In this document: positions 9,500-16,681 of the stretch, one piece after another | Layout: every line of letters begins with the position of its first letter | Position numbering within the stretch: position 1 is the first letter of the stretch | DNA from: Terriglobia bacterium | Lineage (GTDB): Bacteria; Acidobacteriota; Thermoanaerobaculia; Thermoanaerobaculales; Thermoanaerobaculaceae | Length of the DNA stretch: 64,000 bases | Reading direction: 5' to 3' | Assembly (NCBI GenBank): GCA_020073245.1 | Contig: JAIQFQ010000001.1 | Coordinates: 1-64,000 of the forward strand | Notes under the pieces: model-generated | The model's database searches: none | What the model was told of the DNA's origin: nothing | The model's input: the letters and a program-made list of their open reading frames with translations, nothing else | Translations under genes and position numbers: made by a program

Positions 9500-10486
9500 T
9501 TGGAAAGCAGAGCGCTCGGACGGCAGGGGTTGACGGTCTCGGGGTTGGGGCTCGGCTGCATGGGGATGAGCGAGTTCTACGGCCCGGCCGACGAGAGCGA
9601 GTCGATCGCCACCATCCATCGTGCGCTCGACCTCGGCGTCACGTTCCTCGACACCGCCGACATGTATGGGCCGTTCGCCAACGAGCGTCTCCTCGGCAAG
9701 GCACTGTCGGGGCGCCGGAACCAGGTCGTGCTCGCGACCAAGTTCGGCAACGAGCGCCGGGCCGACGGGACCTGGGTCGGCGTCAACGGCCGTCCCGAGT
9801 ACGTCCGCACGGCGTGTGACGCCTCGCTGAAGCGTCTTGATCTGGACTTCATCGACCTCTACTACCAGCATCGGGTCGACCCCAATGTGCCGATCGAGGA
9901 GACGGTCGGCGCGATGGCCGAGCTCGTGCGTGCCGGAAAGGTGCGGTTCCTCGGGCTTTCGGAGGCGGCGCCTGCGACGATCCGCCGCGCCCACGCCACC
10001 CATCCGATCAGCGCCCTGCAGACCGAATACTCGTTGTGGACGCGCGACGTAGAGGAAGGGATCCTGCCGACGGTGCGGGAGCTGGGAATCGGCTTTGTCG
10101 CCTACAGCCCGCTCGGGCGCGGGTTCCTGACCGGCCGGTTCCGGAAGCTGGAGGATTTTCCCGAGGGGGACTTCCGCATCCACTCGCCTCGTTTCGAACC
10201 GGAGAACTTCGCGAAGAACCGGGAACTCGCGGCCCGCGTCGAAGCGATCGCGTTTCGCCTCGGGGTCGCTCCCGGGCAGCTTGCGCTCGCCTGGGTGCTC
10301 GCACAGGGCGATGACATCGTCCCCATCCCGGGGACGAAGCGGCGCCGCTATCTCGAGGAGAACGTCGGAGCAGTCGGCATCCACCTCGCGCCCGCCCTGC
10401 TCGCCGAGCTCGATCACGCAGCGCCGAGGGGCGGGACCGCCGGCGCCCGTTACCCGGAATCGGCCATGCGCTCCGTCAACCGGTAG
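9500..10486 (+). CDS. aldo/keto reductase
   Basis: I place the start at TTG 9500, because GGGGAGGG lies 5 bases before it and the protein then has the usual 328 residues beginning [20 protein letters not shown]. The frame is open further upstream but with low-quality sequence. The catalytic tetrad is D51, Y56 (DTADMYG), K81 (ATKFG) and H124 (YYQH). The C-terminal part has [16 protein letters not shown], the NADPH-binding segment of AKR13-type enzymes. The strict YGPADE and [10 protein letters not shown] segments match bacterial AKRs that reduce aldehydes such as methylglyoxal-like carbonyls. The natural substrate cannot be told. It lies 271 bases after the efflux operon and is probably separate. 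Confidence 0.92.
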   Translation: MESRALGRQGLTVSGLGLGCMGMSEFYGPADESESIATIHRALDLGVTFLDTADMYGPFANERLLGKALSGRRNQVVLATKFGNERRADGTWVGVNGRPEYVRTACDASLKRLDLDFIDLYYQHRVDPNVPIEETVGAMAELVRAGKVRFLGLSEAAPATIRRAHATHPISALQTEYSLWTRDVEEGILPTVRELGIGFVAYSPLGRGFLTGRFRKLEDFPEGDFRIHSPRFEPENFAKNRELAARVEAIAFRLGVAPGQLALAWVLAQGDDIVPIPGTKRRRYLEENVGAVGIHLAPALLAELDHAAPRGGTAGARYPESAMRSVNR

Positions 10487-10703
10487 CGCCCGCGGGTGGC
10501 GCCGCCTGCGGATGAGCGCCGAGGCGCAGGGCAGAATCATGTGGGAGGGTCTCCGGGCCGTTGGGCGCACCGTCGCTTCCCGCAGTCGGGTCCGGCGGCT
10601 CGGGGAAGGTTGCCATGGGGTTTCCGAATTCAGGGCCGACGTTCCAGAGAACCGACCGTACCTCCGCATGTCGGGCTTCTTACAAGAGGATGAGGGGCCG
10701 GAG

Positions 10704-11114
10704 ATGCTAGGGCGTCTCGCCGCCGAGCTCGACAGACTCCGGCGCAACTTCGAGGTCATCCTCGAGATGACCGGCCTCGGACCGGGTTCGCCGGAAACTG
10801 CAGGGATGCTCCACCAGGCGGGCGAGTTGATCGAGGCGCGCGGGAGACGCCGGGGGGTGTGGATCATCAGCGCTTGGGCGACCACCTTGCTGCAGTTCAA
10901 GGGCAAGCTTGGGGGGTTGTTCGAACCGGATGCGACACGGACCGCCGGATCAGTCCCTGAGGCGGAACACGTCCTCGAAACCTGGGATGCGCCTCCGGGC
11001 GCCCCCGCGGCGCACCGAATCGCGAAACGGGAGAAACGGTTGCGGCCCGGTGTCGGCGGCCTCGGCTTCGTTGACACCCTCCCCGGCCTACCGGTACACT
11101 CCGCCGCGCGGTGA
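10704..11114 (+). CDS. possible small protein of unknown function
   Basis: An open frame from ATG 10704 to 11114 (136 residues) has GAGGGGCCGGAG before it. The first 80 residues look plausible (AAELDRLRRNFEVILEM, then WIISAWATTLLQFKGKL), the last 50 are Pro/Arg/Gly rich and run over the promoter and first bases of the tRNA gene. I do not recognise a family. It could be a real short gene with a badly placed end, a decayed gene, or chance in GC-rich DNA. Otherwise the interval 10487-11070 holds nothing I can name. Confidence 0.28.
   Translation: MLGRLAAELDRLRRNFEVILEMTGLGPGSPETAGMLHQAGELIEARGRRRGVWIISAWATTLLQFKGKLGGLFEPDATRTAGSVPEAEHVLETWDAPPGAPAAHRIAKREKRLRPGVGGLGFVDTLPGLPVHSAAR
11071..11100 (+). 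promoter_or_regulatory. promoter of tRNA-Cys
   Basis: TTGACA at 11071-11076, an 18-base spacer and TACACT at 11095-11100 place a start site about 2-4 bases before the mature tRNA. Both boxes are close to the sigma-70 consensus. Confidence 0.65.
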
Positions 11115-11184
11115 CGTAGCCAAGTGGTAAGGCAGGGGCCTGCAAAGCCCTCATTCGGCGGTTCGAATCCGCCCGTCACCTCCA
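11110..11184 (+). tRNA. tRNA-Cys (GCA)
   Basis: The acceptor stem GGTGACG (11110-11116) pairs with CGTCACC (11174-11180), followed by discriminator T and an encoded CCA (11182-11184). The D arm reads GCC-AAGTGGTAA-GGC, the anticodon loop CTGCAAA gives anticodon GCA, and the T loop has GGTTCGAATCC. All features of a standard bacterial tRNA-Cys are present, so it should be functional. It stands alone, with no neighbouring tRNA. Confidence 0.97.
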
Positions 11185-11239
11185 CCCGTCCCCTCCCCAC
11201 GACCCGGTCTGACGTTCGGTGCTGCTGCATTTGGGCCAC

Positions 11240-11269
11240 GATCGAAGGAAACTACCCACGCCGGGGTTG
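11240..11269 (+). promoter_or_regulatory. ECF-type promoter motif, copy A (before the sigma gene)
   Basis: This 30-base block (GATCGAAGGAAACT, then CAC, then CGGGGTTG) ends 14 bases before the sigma factor ATG. It matches copy B at 11841 at 24 of 30 positions. The GGAAAC core resembles the -35 element of many group-IV sigma promoters, so it may be the autoregulated promoter. No clear -10 is proven. Confidence 0.5.
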
Positions 11270-11283
11270 TTGATAGCAGACCG

Positions 11284-11871
11284 ATGACGCAGATCGACGG
11301 CCACAGCGAGCTCATGGAGCGCGTTGCGCGCGACGATGACGCCGCGCTCGACGCCCTGATCAATGCGTTCGCACCCGCGCTCCTCCGCTTCGCCCGCCGG
11401 ACGCTGTTCGACCCGGCCGACGCCGAGGACGTCGTACAGGATGCCTTCGTGCGGGTCTGGCGGGCGCGCCACCGCTGGCAGCCCAGCGCCTGCGTCTCGA
11501 CCTACCTCTACACGATACTCACCCGGCTCTGCCTCAACCGTCGGCGCTCGCTGTTCCGCAGGCCGGCGCACACGCGGCTGCCGGAGGCGGACGACGGCGC
11601 GCACCCCGGCGACCTGGCTCCGGGCCCGGAGCGCCTCGCGGCCTCGTCCCAACTCCGGAGAGCGCTGGCGGCCGAGCTGGCGGCACTCCCCACCAACCAG
11701 CGGGCGGCCGTACTGCTCCGCCTTGAGGGTGACCTCTCGTACCAGGAGATCGCGGCGGCGCTCGACACCACGGCCGCGGCCGTCGAGTCGCTGCTGTCGC
11801 GGGCCCGCAGCCGCCTGCGAAAGCGGCTCGCCGGCTGGGTGACCGAAGGAAACTCTGCACCGCGGGGTTGA
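11284..11871 (+). CDS. RNA polymerase sigma factor, ECF family
   Basis: The 195-residue protein has region 2 (about 12-85, with DPADAEDVVQDAFVRVWRAR) and region 4 (about 125-180, with LPTNQRAAVLLRLEGDLSYQ and the HTH QEIAAALDTTAAAVESLLSRAR), and no region 3, as in group-IV sigma factors. It is followed after 16 bases by a zinc-binding anti-sigma gene and then by two Cys-rich envelope genes, a layout like the metal-responsive cnr/ncc systems. There is no Shine-Dalgarno sequence before ATG 11284, so the message may have a very short leader. The last codons overlap a second copy of the putative promoter motif. Confidence 0.94.
   Translation: MTQIDGHSELMERVARDDDAALDALINAFAPALLRFARRTLFDPADAEDVVQDAFVRVWRARHRWQPSACVSTYLYTILTRLCLNRRRSLFRRPAHTRLPEADDGAHPGDLAPGPERLAASSQLRRALAAELAALPTNQRAAVLLRLEGDLSYQEIAAALDTTAAAVESLLSRARSRLRKRLAGWVTEGNSAPRG
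11841..11870 (+). promoter_or_regulatory. ECF-type promoter motif, copy B (before the anti-sigma gene)
   Basis: GACCGAAGGAAACT, CAC and CGGGGTTG repeat the layout of copy A at the same spacing, inside the last codons of the sigma gene (it encodes EGNSAPRG-stop). It lies 17 bases before the anti-sigma ATG and may add a second promoter for the downstream three genes. Confidence 0.45.
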
Positions 11872-11887
11872 CAGGAGTGGAACGGGA

Positions 11888-12313
11888 ATGAGCGACCACA
11901 CGCACCCCCGCATCGAGGTCTTCCACGACGGTGAGCTCCCCGCCGGGGAGGCCGCACGGGCCGAGGCGCACGTGTCCAGCTGCGCCGAGTGCCAGCGGGC
12001 GCTAGCGGCGATCCGCACCCTCGACGCGGCGCTCGTCGAGCCGACGGCGACGGTCCCGCCAAGGTTCTCGACCACGACACGCGCGCTGGCCCTGAGGCGG
12101 CGGTTGCCGGAGGTGCCGCTCTGGTGGCTGGCGCTCCCCGCCCCCTGGCGGGCCGGCTTTGCCGCCTTGCTTCTCCTGGCAGCGATCGCCGGCGTGCGGC
12201 TCGGAGAGACGGTCATGGCGGAGCGCTCGAACGCTGCCGAGCTCGCTGCGGCTCTCGACACCCCGGTGACTGACGCCATGCTTGCCCTGCCCGGGGCGGA
12301 GGTAGGGCGATGA
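11888..12313 (+). CDS. zinc-finger anti-sigma factor (membrane-anchored)
   Basis: The 141-residue protein has an N-terminal anti-sigma domain with the HxxxCxxC zinc motif (HVSSCAEC at about 27-34, with an earlier His near residue 14) and one membrane segment at about 95-112 (AGFAALLLLAAIAGV). It should hold the ECF sigma factor at the inner membrane. The short C-terminal periplasmic tail of about 30 residues could receive a signal from the next gene product, since the two genes overlap by 4 bases (ATGA). AGGAGTGG before ATG 11888 is the ribosome site. Confidence 0.88.
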   Translation: MSDHTHPRIEVFHDGELPAGEAARAEAHVSSCAECQRALAAIRTLDAALVEPTATVPPRFSTTTRALALRRRLPEVPLWWLALPAPWRAGFAALLLLAAIAGVRLGETVMAERSNAAELAAALDTPVTDAMLALPGAEVGR

Positions 12314-12753
12314 GGTTACGGTGGTTGGTGCTCCTGCTTGGCCTATCGGTCGCTACTAACGTGACGCTGGGAGCGGCGTTGTGGGTCTCCTGGCACGGTG
12401 GCCGAACCCTGGCGGCCGCGCTCGGCCAAACCTGTTCCGCCCCCTTGTGCGACGACGAGAAAAGGGTGCGCGAGGAGCTTGCGGCTTCCCTGTGCGCTCC
12501 CATTCCCGACCGGGCCGCAATCGGCGCGACGCTCGCCCGCCTCGACGAGGTCCGGGCGCGTCAGCGCGTGGCGATCGTCGAGCGTTGGCTCACGCGGTGC
12601 TCCGGCGCAGGCGCCGACGAAAGGACCGCGCTCGCCACAACCGTGAAGCGAATGTTGTGCCCCTGGCAAGGCGGACGCGGCGCAGTGTGCTGCCCCCCGT
12701 CGCCGACCCCGGGGGCGCGTTCCGATACCAAACCGCAGCATGGACAATCATAA
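12310..12753 (+). CDS. periplasmic heavy-metal-sensor-like protein (CnrX/Spy type)
   Basis: This 147-residue protein starts with a signal or anchor segment (RWLVLLLGLSVATNVTLGAAL) followed by a small helical domain of about 100 residues. Charged helices with RAAIGATLARLDEVRARQ and ERWL fit the helical hairpin of the metal_resist/Spy/CnrX group, though the match is by pattern only. It has six Cys in the exported part, including a C-terminal CC pair, so metal or redox sensing is likely. The overlap with the anti-sigma gene suggests it is the periplasmic partner that controls sigma release. The last 20 residues look unstructured. Confidence 0.62.
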   Translation: MRLRWLVLLLGLSVATNVTLGAALWVSWHGGRTLAAALGQTCSAPLCDDEKRVREELAASLCAPIPDRAAIGATLARLDEVRARQRVAIVERWLTRCSGAGADERTALATTVKRMLCPWQGGRGAVCCPPSPTPGARSDTKPQHGQS

Positions 12754-12763
12754 GGAGACACGT

Positions 12764-13201
12764 ATGAGGCGCTTCTTCCTGTTGATAGCTCTGGCCGCCC
12801 TGGTGGCCACTCCGTTGATGGCGGCCGACGCCGCCGCCCCGATGGCCTGCTGCAAGGCCGCCGGCGTCGAGCACACCGTGACGAACCTCGACAACGGCGT
12901 CAAGGTGATGATGACGGCGAAGGACCCCAAGGCCGTGGCGATGATCCAGGAGATGTCCGCCACCTGCTGCAAGGACTGCCCGATGGGCGCCGAGGGCGTG
13001 ACGCGCACCGTCGAGAAGACCTCAGCCGGCGTCACCATCACCGCAACAGCCGCGAACCCGGAGTTGGTCAAGAAGCTTCAAGCGCACGCCGCGATGATGA
13101 CCACGGGGGGCGAGATGAAGGGGTGCTGCAAGGGCAAGGGTGACGCGAAGGCCATTGGGGGGAAGTGCTCGCACGCCACGAGCGACGCGAAGCAAACCTG
13201 A
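12764..13201 (+). CDS. exported Cys/Met-rich protein, probably metal-binding
   Basis: This 145-residue protein has a Sec signal (RRFFLLIALAALVATPLMAA, cleavage after about residue 21). The mature part carries two CC pairs and single Cys (MACCKAAGV, ATCCKDCPMG, GCCKGKG, GKCSH) and many Met. Start at 12764 is favoured by AAGGAGA eight bases upstream; an in-frame ATG at 12740 lies earlier. I know no named family for it. The Cys spacing suggests binding of a soft metal such as copper, mercury or cadmium, or of nickel. As last gene of the ECF cassette it is a likely sigma target and effector. Confidence 0.75.
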   Translation: MRRFFLLIALAALVATPLMAADAAAPMACCKAAGVEHTVTNLDNGVKVMMTAKDPKAVAMIQEMSATCCKDCPMGAEGVTRTVEKTSAGVTITATAANPELVKKLQAHAAMMTTGGEMKGCCKGKGDAKAIGGKCSHATSDAKQT

Positions 13202-13203
13202 GG

Positions 13204-13425
13204 TGAGGCAAGAGATGAAACGCAAAAGGTAAAACGGGAAAGGTAAGACGGAAGAGGTGAGACAGAAGACGTCAAACGGTGAAAAGAGACGCGGCCGCCC
13301 GGCGGGCGGCCGCTACGTTTCCTGCCCGCCGGCATTTCGTCTTCCCTCTTCCCTCTCCCGTCTAGCCTTCGACCTCTGACCTTTGACTTTTGACCTTTGA
13401 CCTTTGAGCTTTGGCGCTTGACCGT
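13204..13425. repeat. long purine/pyrimidine inverted repeat with GC hairpin and TTTGACC array, copy 2
   Basis: A purine arm (13204-13290, with AAGACGGAAGAGGTGAGAC) faces a pyrimidine arm (13334-13365, with CGTCTTCCCTCTTCCC) around a perfect hairpin at 13291-13313. From about 13366 the heptamer TTTGACC recurs at least four times with small changes. The whole can fold into one long cruciform. It begins three bases after the stop of the exported Cys-rich protein. Copies 1 and 3 share the GACGGAAGAGG/CCTCTTCCGTC core but lack the GC hairpin. Confidence 0.65.
13291..13313. terminator. 10-bp perfect GC hairpin, likely terminator
   Basis: GCGGCCGCCC, loop GGC, GGGCGGCCGC. It is followed by TACGTTT, a weak T run. 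It lies 90 bases after the end of the ECF cassette, inside the inverted repeat described above. Confidence 0.55.
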
Positions 13426-13484
13426 TGGCCTGTCCGCTTCGAGCCTCCGACGTCAGGCTCCGATGCCGTTACAATGGCGGCACA

Positions 13485-14189
13485 ATGAACGAGACACCCA
13501 AGTTCCTGTCCGAGACGTGGGGACTTCCGATCCGCCGGCCGGAGCCAGGTAAGAAGACGACGTTCTTCGGCTTCCTGCGCGCCCGCTTCGTCACGGGTTT
13601 ACTGGTGGCGTTCCCGCTCGTCGTGACGATGTTCTTCGGACGGTTCCTTTTCGATCTGATTGACCGGTGGGCCGACCCGATCAGTCAGCAGCTCTTCAAC
13701 CGCCCGGTACCTGGGTTCGGGGCGGCGATCTTCGTTCTCGGCATCTTCCTGCTGGGCGTGCTCGCCCACAACGTCCTCGGCCGGCGCGTGCTGCACTGGG
13801 GCGAGAAGATCTTCGCCCGAATTCCCGTGCTGCGGGCTGTCTACACAGGCACGCGCGAGGTGACGAGGGCGTTCGCCTCCAACCGCTCGAAGAGCTTCCG
13901 CCGGGTGGTGCTGGTGCCGTTCCCTGCCGCCGACGTGTGGGGGGTGGCCTTCGTGACGGGCGAGTTCGACGAGCACACGCCGGAGGGCAAGAGGCGCGTG
14001 GTCACGGTGTTCATGCCGACGACGCCGAACCCCACCACCGGCTTCTTCCTCGTCTACCCGGCGAACGCGGTCAAGGCCACAGACCTTTCGGTGGAGGAAG
14101 CGCTCCGCATGGTGATCTCCGGCGGCCTCGTGACCGCCACGCAGTCGCGTCTGTTTCCGGCCCCGGCCGCGAGGGACGCCGCACCTTGA
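13485..14189 (+). CDS. DUF502 family membrane protein
   Basis: The 234-residue protein has two membrane segments (about 35-55 and 70-95) flanking RWADPISQQLFNRPVPGFG, then the conserved soluble part with IPVLRAVYTGTREVTRAF, VVLVPFPAADVWGVAFVTG and VFMPTTPNPTTGFFLVYP. This is the full DUF502 signature. The role of the family is unknown; members sit in the inner membrane and often neighbour DNA-repair or translation genes. ATG 13485 has no strong ribosome site; TACAAT at 13470-13475 could be its -10 box. Its stop overlaps the TTG start of nth. Confidence 0.9.
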   Translation: MNETPKFLSETWGLPIRRPEPGKKTTFFGFLRARFVTGLLVAFPLVVTMFFGRFLFDLIDRWADPISQQLFNRPVPGFGAAIFVLGIFLLGVLAHNVLGRRVLHWGEKIFARIPVLRAVYTGTREVTRAFASNRSKSFRRVVLVPFPAADVWGVAFVTGEFDEHTPEGKRRVVTVFMPTTPNPTTGFFLVYPANAVKATDLSVEEALRMVISGGLVTATQSRLFPAPAARDAAP

Positions 14190-14842
14190 GCCGCAGGCCA
14201 AAGGGCACTCCAACGTCACCCGCGCGCTCGGCGGCGATCGAGGCGGGGCTCGCGGCTGCATACCCGGACGCGACCTGCGAGCTCGATTTCTCGAACCCGT
14301 ATGAGTTGCTGGTCGCGACGATCCTCTCGGCACAGTGCACCGACGCACGGGTCAACATGGTGACGCCCGCGCTCTTCGACCGGTTCCCACACGCACGGGC
14401 GCTCGCCGCCGCCAAGCCGGCGGTGCTCGAGGCGCTGATCCGCCCGACGGGGTTCTTCCACAACAAAGCGAAGTCATTGCTCGGGATGGCGCGGGCCGTG
14501 GTTGAGCACCACGGGGGCGAGATCCCGCCGTCCATGGATGACCTCACGAGACTGCCGGGGGTGGGACGAAAGACGGCCAACGTGGTGCTCGGCACCGCGT
14601 TCGGGATGTCCACGGGGGTGGTCGTGGACACCCACGTGGCACGACTCTCGCGGCGCCTCGCGCTCTCCGCCAACGAGGACCCGGAGAAGATCGAGCGCGA
14701 CCTGATGGAGCTGTTCCCGCCGGCGAGCTGGGTCGCGCTCGGCCACCGGCTCATCCTGCACGGGCGACGGGTGTGCAACGCCCGGAGGCCCGGGTGCGAC
14801 ACGTGCCCGCTCGCTCCGCTCTGCCCACGGATCGGCGTGTGA
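14186..14842 (+). CDS. nth: endonuclease III
   Basis: The enzyme is a DNA glycosylase/AP lyase of base-excision repair. It is 218 residues from a TTG start at 14186 that overlaps the DUF502 stop. The helix-hairpin-helix [12 protein letters not shown] holds the catalytic Lys, VDTHVARLS supplies the catalytic Asp, and the C-terminus has the four-Cys [4Fe-4S] loop (C-x6-C-x2-C-x5-[18 protein letters not shown]). All features are intact. The N-terminal 12 residues are a loose tail. Translation is likely coupled to DUF502 and to the next gene, whose GTG overlaps the nth stop. Confidence 0.96.
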   Translation: MSRRPKGTPTSPARSAAIEAGLAAAYPDATCELDFSNPYELLVATILSAQCTDARVNMVTPALFDRFPHARALAAAKPAVLEALIRPTGFFHNKAKSLLGMARAVVEHHGGEIPPSMDDLTRLPGVGRKTANVVLGTAFGMSTGVVVDTHVARLSRRLALSANEDPEKIERDLMELFPPASWVALGHRLILHGRRVCNARRPGCDTCPLAPLCPRIGV

Positions 14843-15411
14843 GGATCGCGGTCGGAAGCCTGCGTGGGCCGAAGCTCGCCGGCGTTCGTGCGGCGCTGGA
14901 GCGTCTCGCGGGCGTGCCGTGGCCCGATGGCGCGGTCGAGCTGCTTCCAGTGGACGCCGTGAGCGGGCAGGCCGACACGCCGCTCTCAGCGGAGGCCACC
15001 CTCGCGGGAGCGCGCGCTCGCGCCCGAGCGGCGCTCGGCTCGGCACCCGGGGCGGACATCGCTCTCGGCCTCGAGGGAGGCGTCGAGATCTTGGGCCGCG
15101 AGCCGCTCGAGGTGGCGCTGCGCAACTGGGCGGTTGCGTGGGACGGCAGCCGCGAAGGGATCGGCTCGAGTGCGGGGGTTCTGCTGCCGGAGTCGGTGGC
15201 GGCGGCGGTCCTGGCGGGCGAGGACCTCGCGGCGGTGATCGACCGCTGCGCCGCGGAACACGACGTGCGCTCCCGCCAGGGCGCGTTCGGGGTGCTCACC
15301 GCCGGCGTCGTCAACCGGGCCGATGCCTACGCTCAGGCGGTGCTGACGGCCCTCGCGCCGTTCTATGCAGCCGGATGGTCGGGCCGCGGCCCCCGCCCGG
15401 CCCGGGAGTGA
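14839..15411 (+). CDS. DUF84 protein, inosine/xanthosine triphosphatase-like
   Basis: The 190-residue protein begins [20 protein letters not shown], the N-terminal signature of the YjjX/Maf-HAM1-like group (GSxNPxK, here GSLRGPK), with the later GLEGGVEI and SSAGVLLPE blocks typical for DUF84. YjjX hydrolyses ITP and XTP, cleaning the nucleotide pool. Here the first motif has RG where Asn-Pro is usual, a possible change of activity. The GTG start at 14839 overlaps the nth stop by four bases. A house-cleaning role fits its repair neighbour. Confidence 0.85.
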   Translation: MRIAVGSLRGPKLAGVRAALERLAGVPWPDGAVELLPVDAVSGQADTPLSAEATLAGARARARAALGSAPGADIALGLEGGVEILGREPLEVALRNWAVAWDGSREGIGSSAGVLLPESVAAAVLAGEDLAAVIDRCAAEHDVRSRQGAFGVLTAGVVNRADAYAQAVLTALAPFYAAGWSGRGPRPARE

Positions 15412-15470
15412 CGCCGGCCGCGCAAGTGGCGGCCGGCCGCCGAGCGTGGTACAAGGAGCCCGGAGGAGCG

Positions 15471-16070
15471 ATGCAGCCAACCGGCCCCTGGGGCGGCGGG
15501 ATCGAGGTGATCACCGGAAGCATGTTCTCGGGCAAGTCCGAGGAGCTGATCCGCCGCCTGCGGCGTGCGATCATCGCCAAGCAACGGGTGCAGGTGTTCA
15601 AGCCGGGGCTCGACGACCGCTACGCCGCCGGCCAGGTCGTCTCGCACTCGAAATGGCGCCTGGAAGCGGTGCGCGTCGCAAAGGCCGCCGACATCCTCGA
15701 GCGCATCGACCCGCGCACCGACGTCGTAGGGATCGACGAGGCACAGTTCTTCGACGCGGACCTGGTGCGTGTCGCCGGTCACCTCGCAGACCTCGGCAAG
15801 CGCGTGATCCTCGCCGGCCTCGACATGGACTTCCGCGGGCGGCCGTTCGGGCCGATGCCCGAGCTCCTCGCCGTGGCGGAGGACGTCGAGAAGGTCCACG
15901 CGATCTGCGCCCGCTGCGGTGCCCCTGCGGCGTACACCCAGCGCCTGACCCAGGCGCAGGAGCAGGTTGTGGTGGGCGCCGCCGACGTGTACGAGGCGCG
16001 CTGCCGCCGCTGCTTCGAGCCCGGCGGCCCCGCCGTCCAGCCCGATCTCTACCCTCCCGACGAAGACTGA
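15471..16070 (+). CDS. tdk: thymidine kinase (type II)
   Basis: The 199-residue enzyme phosphorylates thymidine to dTMP in the salvage pathway. It has the P-loop [10 protein letters not shown] (about 17-26), the DEAQFF Walker B motif, the lasso AYTQRL, and the zinc site made of CARC and CRRC. GGAGGAGCG before ATG 15471 is a strong ribosome site. It follows the DUF84 gene by 59 bases, so the four genes from 13485 are probably one unit ending in the terminator at 16075. Confidence 0.96.
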   Translation: MQPTGPWGGGIEVITGSMFSGKSEELIRRLRRAIIAKQRVQVFKPGLDDRYAAGQVVSHSKWRLEAVRVAKAADILERIDPRTDVVGIDEAQFFDADLVRVAGHLADLGKRVILAGLDMDFRGRPFGPMPELLAVAEDVEKVHAICARCGAPAAYTQRLTQAQEQVVVGAADVYEARCRRCFEPGGPAVQPDLYPPDED

Positions 16071-16074
16071 TGCC

Positions 16075-16094
16075 GCCCCGTCGGTGGGGCCTTT
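16075..16094 (+). terminator. rho-independent-like terminator after tdk
   Basis: GCCCC, loop GTCGGT, GGGGC, then CTTT, five bases after the tdk stop. The stem is short but GC-only. Confidence 0.5.
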
Positions 16095-16276
16095 GGAGGC
16101 GCTGGGCTGCGTCTGTCGCCGTATTGCTGCACAGATGCAGGTGATCGGCCCGCGGGGCACCCCGAAGCTCCGCCTGTGCTCCTTCGCCTCTCCACTCGGC
16201 CCATTCTCACGCTCGCTGCAAGGACGGAGTCTCTGTTCCTCTTGACGACTCCCTGGCCGGGGCGTGTAATGGCGCG

Positions 16277-16681
16277 GTGTCCCCGTTGAGCAAGCGGCAG
16301 TGGCGGTTCTTCCTCGCGGTAGCGGCGCGCGTCGCGCCGCCGTGCGAGCGGCTCGACCCGGCGGGGCAGGCGCGCTTCAACGCAATCGTCGGGAAGGCTC
16401 TGGCCGCCCGCCCTCGAAGCCTGCAGCGGCAGTTCCGGCTGTTCCTGACGCTGCTGCGCTGGGGGCCCGCATTGCGCTTCGGCGCGTCGTTCGACCGTCT
16501 CGAACCCGTCCGACAGGACGCGGTGTTGCGCTGGCTTCTCGACGCCCCGATCCTCAAGCTGCGGTCGGGGTTCTGGGGAGTGCGGGCGCTAGCGTTCATG
16601 GGGCTGTACGGGCAGCCCGAGGTGTGGCCCGCGCTCAGGTACGCGCCGTCGTTCAACGGCAACCGGTTCCTCCATGATTGA
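16277..16681 (+). CDS. gluconate 2-dehydrogenase subunit 3-like protein
   Basis: This 134-residue protein starts LSKRQWRFFLAVAARVAPPC and has FDRLEPVRQDAVLRWLLDAP then GFWGVRALAFMGLYGQPEVW, the pattern of small (gamma-like) subunits that accompany GMC-type membrane dehydrogenases. I place the start at GTG 16277; a TTG four codons later is an alternative. There is no Tat or Sec signal, which differs from exported family members. It overlaps the GMC gene by 8 bases, so the two proteins are probably made together as a complex. Confidence 0.72.
   Translation: MSPLSKRQWRFFLAVAARVAPPCERLDPAGQARFNAIVGKALAARPRSLQRQFRLFLTLLRWGPALRFGASFDRLEPVRQDAVLRWLLDAPILKLRSGFWGVRALAFMGLYGQPEVWPALRYAPSFNGNRFLHD

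Noticed and set aside
10487..11070. Intergenic stretch with a possible small gene
   Set aside because: Only one open frame is plausible (listed with low confidence); its end runs into the tRNA promoter, so I do not treat it as a firm gene.
9452..11239. Long minus-strand open frame across the aldo/keto reductase and tRNA-Cys
   Set aside because: It runs through a tRNA and has no protein-like composition, so it is a shadow.
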